Shown: positions 30,789-35,059 of the stretch, piece after piece
How the letters are laid out: each line of letters starts with the position of its first letter
How positions within the stretch are numbered: position 1 is the stretch's first letter
Source: Xanthobacteraceae bacterium
GTDB lineage: Bacteria > Pseudomonadota > Alphaproteobacteria > Rhizobiales > Xanthobacteraceae
Length of the DNA: 35,059 nt
Reading direction: 5' to 3'
Assembly: GCA_019746355.1 (NCBI GenBank)
Contig: JAIESC010000258.1
Location: 1-35,059 of the forward strand
The notes under the pieces: model-generated
Databases searched by the model: none
What the model was told of the DNA's origin: nothing
What the model saw: only the letters and a program-made list of their open reading frames with translations
Position numbers and translations under genes: made by a program

Positions 30789-31979
30789 ATGTCCGCGTCC
30801 GTCACGTCCAAATACCGCCCCGAAACGCGCCTGGTGCAATCCGGCATATTGCGCTCGCAGTTCGGCGAAACCTCCGAGGCGCTGTTCCTCACCCAGGGCT
30901 ATGTCTACGACAATTCGGCGCAGGCCGAGGCGCGCTTCAAGGGCGAGGACCCAGGCTACCAGTATTCGCGCTTCGCCAACCCGACCGTGACGATGTTCGA
31001 GCAGCGCATCGCCGAGTTCGAGGGGGCGGAGGCGGCGCGGGCGCTGTCGACCGGCATGGCCGCGGTGACGCTGGCGATGATGGGCCAGGTCAAGGCCGGC
31101 GACCATGTCGTGGCGTCGAAGGCGATCTTCGGCTCGTGCCTCTACGTGATGGAAGAATACCTGCCGCGCTACGGCGTAAGCTCGACCATCGTCGACGGCT
31201 TCAACCTCGACGAATGGCGCGCGGCGATGCGGCCGAACACCAAGACCTGCTTTCTCGAGACGCCGACCAATCCCAACCTCGAGGTGCTCGACATCGCCGA
31301 GATCGCCAAGATCGCGCATGCGGCGGGCGCCACCCTCGTGGTCGACAACGTGTTCTCGACGCCGCTGTGGCAGAGCCCGCTCGAGCTCGGCGCCGACTGC
31401 GTGGTGTATTCGACCACCAAGCACATCGACGGCCAGGGCCGCTGTCTCGGCGGCGTGGTGCTGGGCTCGCAGAAGTTCATCATGGACAACATCCACACCT
31501 CCATCCGGCAGACCGGCCCGTCGATGTCGCCGTTCAACGCCTGGGTGATGCTGAAGGGGCTGGAGACGATGGCGGTGCGGGTGCGCGCGCAGACCGAAAC
31601 CGCAGGCCTGGTCGCCGAGGCGCTGGCGAAGCATCCGAAGGTGTCGCGGCTGATCTATCCGGGGCGGCCGGACCATCCGCAGGCCGACGTGGTCAAGAAG
31701 CAGATGCGCGGCGGCTCGACCCTGGTGGCGTTCGAGGTGGCGGGCGGCAAGAAGGGCGCGTTCGCCTTCCAGGACGCGCTGCGGATCGTGCGCATCTCCA
31801 ACAATCTCGGCGACGCCAAAAGCCTGATCACGCATCCGGCAACGACGACGCACCAGCGGCTCAAGCCCGAGCAGCGCAAGGATCTCGGCATCAGCGACGG
31901 CATGGTGCGGCTGTCATGCGGGCTCGAGCACGCCGATGATCTGATCGACGATGTGATGAACGCGCTGAAGGCGGTTTGA
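30789..31979 (+). CDS. metZ: O-succinylhomoserine sulfhydrylase
   Basis: 396 residues, PLP enzyme of the Cys/Met-metabolism family that makes homocysteine from O-succinylhomoserine and sulfide. The start at 30789 has AAGGAGG upstream. ETRLVQSGILRSQFGETSEALFLTQGYVY is the MetZ-type N-terminus, read across residues 12-40. The PLP pocket is complete: STGMAAVT, ETPTNPNLEVLDI, DNVFSTPLWQSPL and the Schiff-base Lys211 in YSTTKHIDGQGR. The ending LITHPATTTHQRLK and VRLSCGLEHADDLIDD are standard. The SAM-II riboswitch and the attenuator directly before it support methionine-pathway control. A terminator hairpin lies 85 bp downstream. Confidence 0.96.
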   Translation: MSASVTSKYRPETRLVQSGILRSQFGETSEALFLTQGYVYDNSAQAEARFKGEDPGYQYSRFANPTVTMFEQRIAEFEGAEAARALSTGMAAVTLAMMGQVKAGDHVVASKAIFGSCLYVMEEYLPRYGVSSTIVDGFNLDEWRAAMRPNTKTCFLETPTNPNLEVLDIAEIAKIAHAAGATLVVDNVFSTPLWQSPLELGADCVVYSTTKHIDGQGRCLGGVVLGSQKFIMDNIHTSIRQTGPSMSPFNAWVMLKGLETMAVRVRAQTETAGLVAEALAKHPKVSRLIYPGRPDHPQADVVKKQMRGGSTLVAFEVAGGKKGAFAFQDALRIVRISNNLGDAKSLITHPATTTHQRLKPEQRKDLGISDGMVRLSCGLEHADDLIDDVMNALKAV

Positions 31980-32014
31980 CGGCTGTTGCTGGGAAAGCCG
32001 GCGTTGCCTCTCGT

Positions 32015-32140
32015 GCCCTCTCCCCTTGTGGGAGAGCGCTACGCTGCATGTCCAACACCTTCGAATGGGTGAGGGGTGCCCCTCACCCATTCTTTTTATC
32101 GGATGGAGGTACGCAGCCCTCTCCCACAAGGGGAGAGGGC
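32015..32140. repeat. Long inverted repeat around the metZ terminator
   Basis: The 22-base arms 32015-32036 (GCCCTCTCCCC...) and 32119-32140 (...GGGGAGAGGGC) are perfect inverted copies, each also self-complementary around TTGTGG/CCACAA. They enclose the terminator hairpin at 32064-32091. This is the CCCTCTCCC repeat type that is common in rhizobial genomes between convergent genes. Confidence 0.85.
32064..32097 (+). terminator. Terminator hairpin after metZ
   Basis: AATGGGTGAGGGG (32064-32076) and CCCCTCACCCATT (32079-32091) form a 13-pair stem with a two-base loop, followed by CTTTTT. It is placed between the convergent metZ and SGNH genes and can serve metZ; A-rich sequence on the other side is too weak for the other strand. 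Confidence 0.85.
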
Positions 32141-32190
32141 GCAAATGCGAGCGTCGCGCTTGCGGATGCAGCCGAAGAGATAGGGTAACG

Positions 32191-33024
32191 TTACGGCCGC
32201 GCGCCGACGGTCGCGGTCAGGGTTGGCCGCGTCGCGGTCTCGTGGATCGCGCCGGCGAGCAGCCTGGCGATGCAGCCGTAGCTCCAGTCGTTCAGGTGCA
32301 GCTCGTCGGACGAAAGAAACGCGCTGAACGGCAGGCCTTCGGTGAGCTGCCAATAGCGCATCACCGCGAAGCGCTGGAACAGGTTGATGCTCTTTTCCTT
32401 CGCCGTCAGCGCGATCAGGTGCACCATGCCTTCGACATCGTGCCTGGTGAAAACCTTCGGCGCGTATTGCGGGTTCATCAGCACCACGTCGACGCCGTGC
32501 TCGCGCAGAAGCGCCAGGCCCTGGTTGAGTGGCACGGGCGCGTCCGTCAGCGGGCGATCGCGCAGCACCGAGTTGCTGCCGACCTGCCAGATCACCATGT
32601 CCGGATTTTCGGCAAACACGTCGCGCTCAAAGCGCGCCAGCATGTCGCGGGCTTCTTCGCCGTTCACGCCGCGATTGACGACGGTGATCGAAACGCGCGG
32701 CATCAGCTCCCGCAGCTCGGCCTCAAGCCGCGCCGGGTAGGTCAGCGCGGGCGAGCTTGCGCCGGCGCCCGCGGTCGAAGACGAGCCGATGGCGACGATC
32801 TTGACCGGCTGGCCCGCGGCGACCTTCTGCGACACGCGCTTGAAGGTGTAGTCGAGCCGGGTCAGCTCCGACGGCGCGGTGCAGCCGGCCTTCGGCGCCG
32901 CATGGACTGCCGTGTCGTTAACGGTCGCGTCCTGCGCTTTCGCGGAGGCAAGCGTCAGCGCTGCCGCTATGGCGGCGACGGCCAGCGCTGTCGCGCCTTG
33001 AAAACGAGAATGGTGCCCTCTCAT
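32191..33024 (-). CDS. SGNH/GDSL-family hydrolase, exported, catalytically intact
   Basis: 277 residues. A signal peptide (FQGATALAVAAIAAALTLASA) is followed by an SGNH fold: nucleophile Ser in VAIGSSSTAGAG, Gly block in NRGVNGEEARD, Asn block in WQVGSNSVLRD, and the Asp/His pair in SDELHLNDWSYGCIARLL. It should be a periplasmic esterase or acyl-hydrolase. It is the last gene of a three-gene cluster: its ATG overlaps the stop of the upstream SGNH gene by four bases (ATGA), so translation is coupled. With OpgC at the head of the cluster, it is likely to trim or transfer acyl groups on an envelope glycan; this is inference. Confidence 0.88.
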   Translation of the reverse strand: MRGHHSRFQGATALAVAAIAAALTLASAKAQDATVNDTAVHAAPKAGCTAPSELTRLDYTFKRVSQKVAAGQPVKIVAIGSSSTAGAGASSPALTYPARLEAELRELMPRVSITVVNRGVNGEEARDMLARFERDVFAENPDMVIWQVGSNSVLRDRPLTDAPVPLNQGLALLREHGVDVVLMNPQYAPKVFTRHDVEGMVHLIALTAKEKSINLFQRFAVMRYWQLTEGLPFSAFLSSDELHLNDWSYGCIARLLAGAIHETATRPTLTATVGARP

Positions 33025-33791
33025 CGCGGCGCGTGCCCCTCGTAAGCTTCAAGATGCGCCGCTTCGATGATCGAAGACGCCAGCGTCCGTCCAATGCAGT
33101 CGTGCACGGCTCGCGCCGTCTTCATGTCCTTGGTGGCCGCGTAAAGGTCGAACTGCCCCGCGTCGTACCAGTGCCGCATGATCGCCAGGCGGTCATACAC
33201 CGGAACCTCGCGCTCGCGCGCGACCCAGCGGATCGCCTCGGCATAAGTGCCGACCGCAACCACCGATTCCGTGCGTGGGCTGAATTGCATGTTCATCAAG
33301 ATGACGTCGACGCCGGCACCCTGCAACTTCTCTACACCGTAGGAGACGGCGGCGCGAAACTCTTCCGGGTCAGTTCCGCGCACGGCCTCATAGGTTCCAG
33401 TTTGCCATATCACCAAATTCGGCCTGTCGTCGACCAGCAATTTGTCAATGGCGTCAGCCATTTCCTCCGCAGACTGGCGGCTTCGCAGCTCGGTCTGCAC
33501 GGTCACTTTGATGCCCGGTAACCGGCGGCTGAGTGCGGCTTCTAGCCGCGCGGGATAGGCAAACTCCGCACCGTCCCGGCCCGGCAGCGTGGACGACGCG
33601 CCGCCGAGGACGGCGATCTTCAGGGCCTTGTCCCTGTTCACCGCCGCGCCGACGCGCTCGAGCTTGCTGTCGCCGAACAGCAGATAGCCCGGCACGGCGC
33701 ACGGGTCGGCCGGCTGGGCCCGCGCTGCTGCGGCGCACAAAACGATCGTACATGCTGCGGCCGCACGCCCCAGGGCGGTCCACGTGGTCAT
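33021..33791 (-). CDS. SGNH-like protein, exported, degenerate active site
   Basis: 256 residues, a diverged paralogue of its downstream neighbour: both share YPARLEAxLxxxxP near residue 75-90, LVIWQ/MVIWQ, GVDVxLMN, and RxAxMRxW in the same order. The Ser region (LGGASSTLPG) may keep the nucleophile, but the Gly block reads ELRSRQSAEEM, the Asn of WQVGSN is Tyr (WQTGTYEAV), and the Asp-x-x-His of the partner is replaced by Lys-x-x-Lys (ATKDMKTAR). The Cys-Ile-x-Arg that follows is kept. A signal peptide starts it (ACTIVLCAAAARAQP). It overlaps OpgC upstream by ATGA (33788-33791) and the intact SGNH gene downstream by ATGA, so all three are coupled. It may be a non-catalytic partner. Confidence 0.85.
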   Translation of the reverse strand: MTTWTALGRAAAACTIVLCAAAARAQPADPCAVPGYLLFGDSKLERVGAAVNRDKALKIAVLGGASSTLPGRDGAEFAYPARLEAALSRRLPGIKVTVQTELRSRQSAEEMADAIDKLLVDDRPNLVIWQTGTYEAVRGTDPEEFRAAVSYGVEKLQGAGVDVILMNMQFSPRTESVVAVGTYAEAIRWVAREREVPVYDRLAIMRHWYDAGQFDLYAATKDMKTARAVHDCIGRTLASSIIEAAHLEAYEGHAPR

Positions 33792-35059
33792 GCCTCGCCT
33801 CCGGCAAGGTCGGCATCGGGCGGCCGCTTGGGAGCGGAACCACCCCGTCCTTCGACCTTCTTGTACCACGAGATCAGCGCCGCGGTGCCCACCATGATCA
33901 GGATGCCGGCCATGCTGATGGCGACCTGCATCAGCATCCCGCCGAAGAATTCGACCATGATGAAATGGGCGGCAAACGCCAGGAATACGCCGAGGCAGAA
34001 AATCTCGAGCGAGTGCTGACCGCACAGGATCGCAGGCTTGAGGAAACGCGACTGCAGCGGCGGCCAGTCGCGCGGAATGAACCGCACCGTCAGCGCCGCC
34101 AGCGCCAGGAAATGCGCGAAGCGCAGCACATCGAGGTTGGTCTTGTCGATCGGATACATCCATTCGCCGAGCCAGCGCGGCACGAGAAAGCTGATCTTCG
34201 GAAAGTACCAGGTCATGGTGACGCCGAAGCAGAACAGCAGGTAGCCGATCGCCAGCCACATCGTGACCGGCGAACGCAGCACCGGAGCAAGCCGCTGCGC
34301 GCCGCCGAGCGCGCACCAGGCGCCGAATATGAACAGCAGTTGCCAGGCAAACGGATTGAAGAACCAGTGACCGGTCGGATGTGACGGGATGTTCCAGCCG
34401 TACTCCCAGGTCAGCGCGTAGAGCACGACCGACAGCAGCAGCGCGAGCGTCGCATTGCGAATGAGCAGCCAGAGCGCGACCGGAAACAAGAGCAGCAGCA
34501 CGATATAGAGCGGCAGCACGTCCATGTTGACGGGTTTGAACTTGAGCAGCAGCGCCTGGATGATGGTGACCTCCGGCTGCTTGAGGAATTCCAGCGCGTT
34601 CATCTCCTCGGTGTAGAGCGGGTTCTCGAAGCTCGAGGCGACATAGGAAATCTCCGCGATGAAGATCGCGAACAGGAACACGTGCGCGACGTAAATCTGC
34701 CAGGCGCGCTTGAGGATGCGGGCGCCGGCGATGACGAAGCCGCGCTGCACCATCGCGGCGCCATAGACGAAGGCGGCGGTGTATCCGGAGATGAAGATGA
34801 ATATCTCGGTCGCGTCGCTGAAGCCGTAATTGCGGATGGTGAACCAGGCGAGGATGTTGTTGGGCACGTGGTCAAGGAAGATCAGCCACAGCGCGATGCC
34901 GCGGAACAGGTCGAGCCGCAGGTCGCGGCCGGGCTTGGCCACAGCCTTGGCCACGGGCGTCGCCCGCTCGGCGCCGGCCGATACGGCCTCCGGCTCCGGG
35001 CCCGTTGAGCGCAATCCGGCCGCGGCCGCCGCGCCCTCTGTGAACGGGGTTTGCGACAT
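33788..35059 (-). CDS. opgC: OpgC-family membrane acyltransferase (start at window edge)
   Basis: At least 423 residues; ATG is the last three bases of the window, so an earlier start cannot be excluded. A Pro/Ala-rich N-terminus of ~45 residues precedes DLRLDLFRGIALWLIFLDHVPNN, seen in parts, the acyltransferase-3-like opening of OpgC, and FSDATEIFIFISGYTAAFVYG. About ten membrane helices follow. OpgC transfers succinyl groups onto osmoregulated periplasmic glucans in other Alphaproteobacteria. The stop overlaps the next SGNH gene by ATGA. The glucan-backbone genes (opgGH) are not in the window, so the acceptor is inferred. Confidence 0.9.
   Translation of the reverse strand: MSQTPFTEGAAAAAGLRSTGPEPEAVSAGAERATPVAKAVAKPGRDLRLDLFRGIALWLIFLDHVPNNILAWFTIRNYGFSDATEIFIFISGYTAAFVYGAAMVQRGFVIAGARILKRAWQIYVAHVFLFAIFIAEISYVASSFENPLYTEEMNALEFLKQPEVTIIQALLLKFKPVNMDVLPLYIVLLLLFPVALWLLIRNATLALLLSVVLYALTWEYGWNIPSHPTGHWFFNPFAWQLLFIFGAWCALGGAQRLAPVLRSPVTMWLAIGYLLFCFGVTMTWYFPKISFLVPRWLGEWMYPIDKTNLDVLRFAHFLALAALTVRFIPRDWPPLQSRFLKPAILCGQHSLEIFCLGVFLAFAAHFIMVEFFGGMLMQVAISMAGILIMVGTAALISWYKKVEGRGGSAPKRPPDADLAGGEA

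Overview
The window reads as a chromosomal segment of a high-GC alphaproteobacterium of the order Hyphomicrobiales (Rhizobiales), most like Bradyrhizobium, Rhodopseudomonas or a relative. Four things point there: a SAM-II riboswitch in front of metZ; gene families typical of that group (a TIGR03862-type flavoprotein, the two-domain dCTP deaminase, OpgC, paired DUF1254 and sulfatase genes); many short palindromic intergenic repeats of the kind scattered through those genomes; and uniformly GC-rich coding sequence. No phage, plasmid or CRISPR module is visible. The assignment is from pattern recognition, not a search.

Layout. 1-3405: the 5' part of a secreted family-3 solute-binding protein (runs off the left edge), a SCO1/SenC copper chaperone with a one-helix membrane protein just upstream, a FAD flavoprotein, and two tiny membrane or hydrophobic proteins. 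3565-6470: a Cys-containing unknown, a 340-bp array of at least eight hairpins (4366-4707), a small acidic protein, and an MntA nucleotidyltransferase antitoxin whose HepT partner has a one-base frameshift and is separated from it by a palindromic repeat. 6686-12353: an L,D-transpeptidase, a DUF1254/DUF1214 plus arylsulfatase pair, an inverted-repeat regulatory or MITE-like region with two identical TTGGAC dyads, and a universal stress protein. 12679-19668: a MASE1-PAS hybrid histidine kinase, a YegD-type Hsp70, a second arylsulfatase and a small membrane protein, separated by repeats that include a 164-bp element with terminal inverted repeats and a 13-bp target duplication. 19888-22755: hemolysin III, a relic of a regulator, a stand-alone 5'-3' exonuclease, a small secreted protein and tRNA-Gly(CCC). 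22960-30565: a two-gene molybdenum hydroxylase (large MoCo and small 2Fe-2S subunits), a large MscS channel, a membrane-anchored M15-like peptidase flanked by a 29-bp direct repeat, and dCTP deaminase. 30668-35059: the SAM-II riboswitch with a terminator/antiterminator and metZ, then on the other strand a translationally coupled cluster opgC - SGNH - SGNH.

How genes work together. The clearest units are the MoCo pair (10-bp gap), DUF1254 to sulfatase (39-nt spacing), and opgC with two SGNH proteins (two 4-base ATGA overlaps), which looks like an envelope-glycan acyl-decoration cassette in which the second SGNH copy has lost its catalytic Asp/His. metZ is controlled by SAM, probably by transcription attenuation. 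The rest are mostly single housekeeping or envelope genes set in repeat-rich intergenic DNA. Relics of one IS family occur at 5965-6137, 15597-15685, 19743-19796 and 22321-22401.
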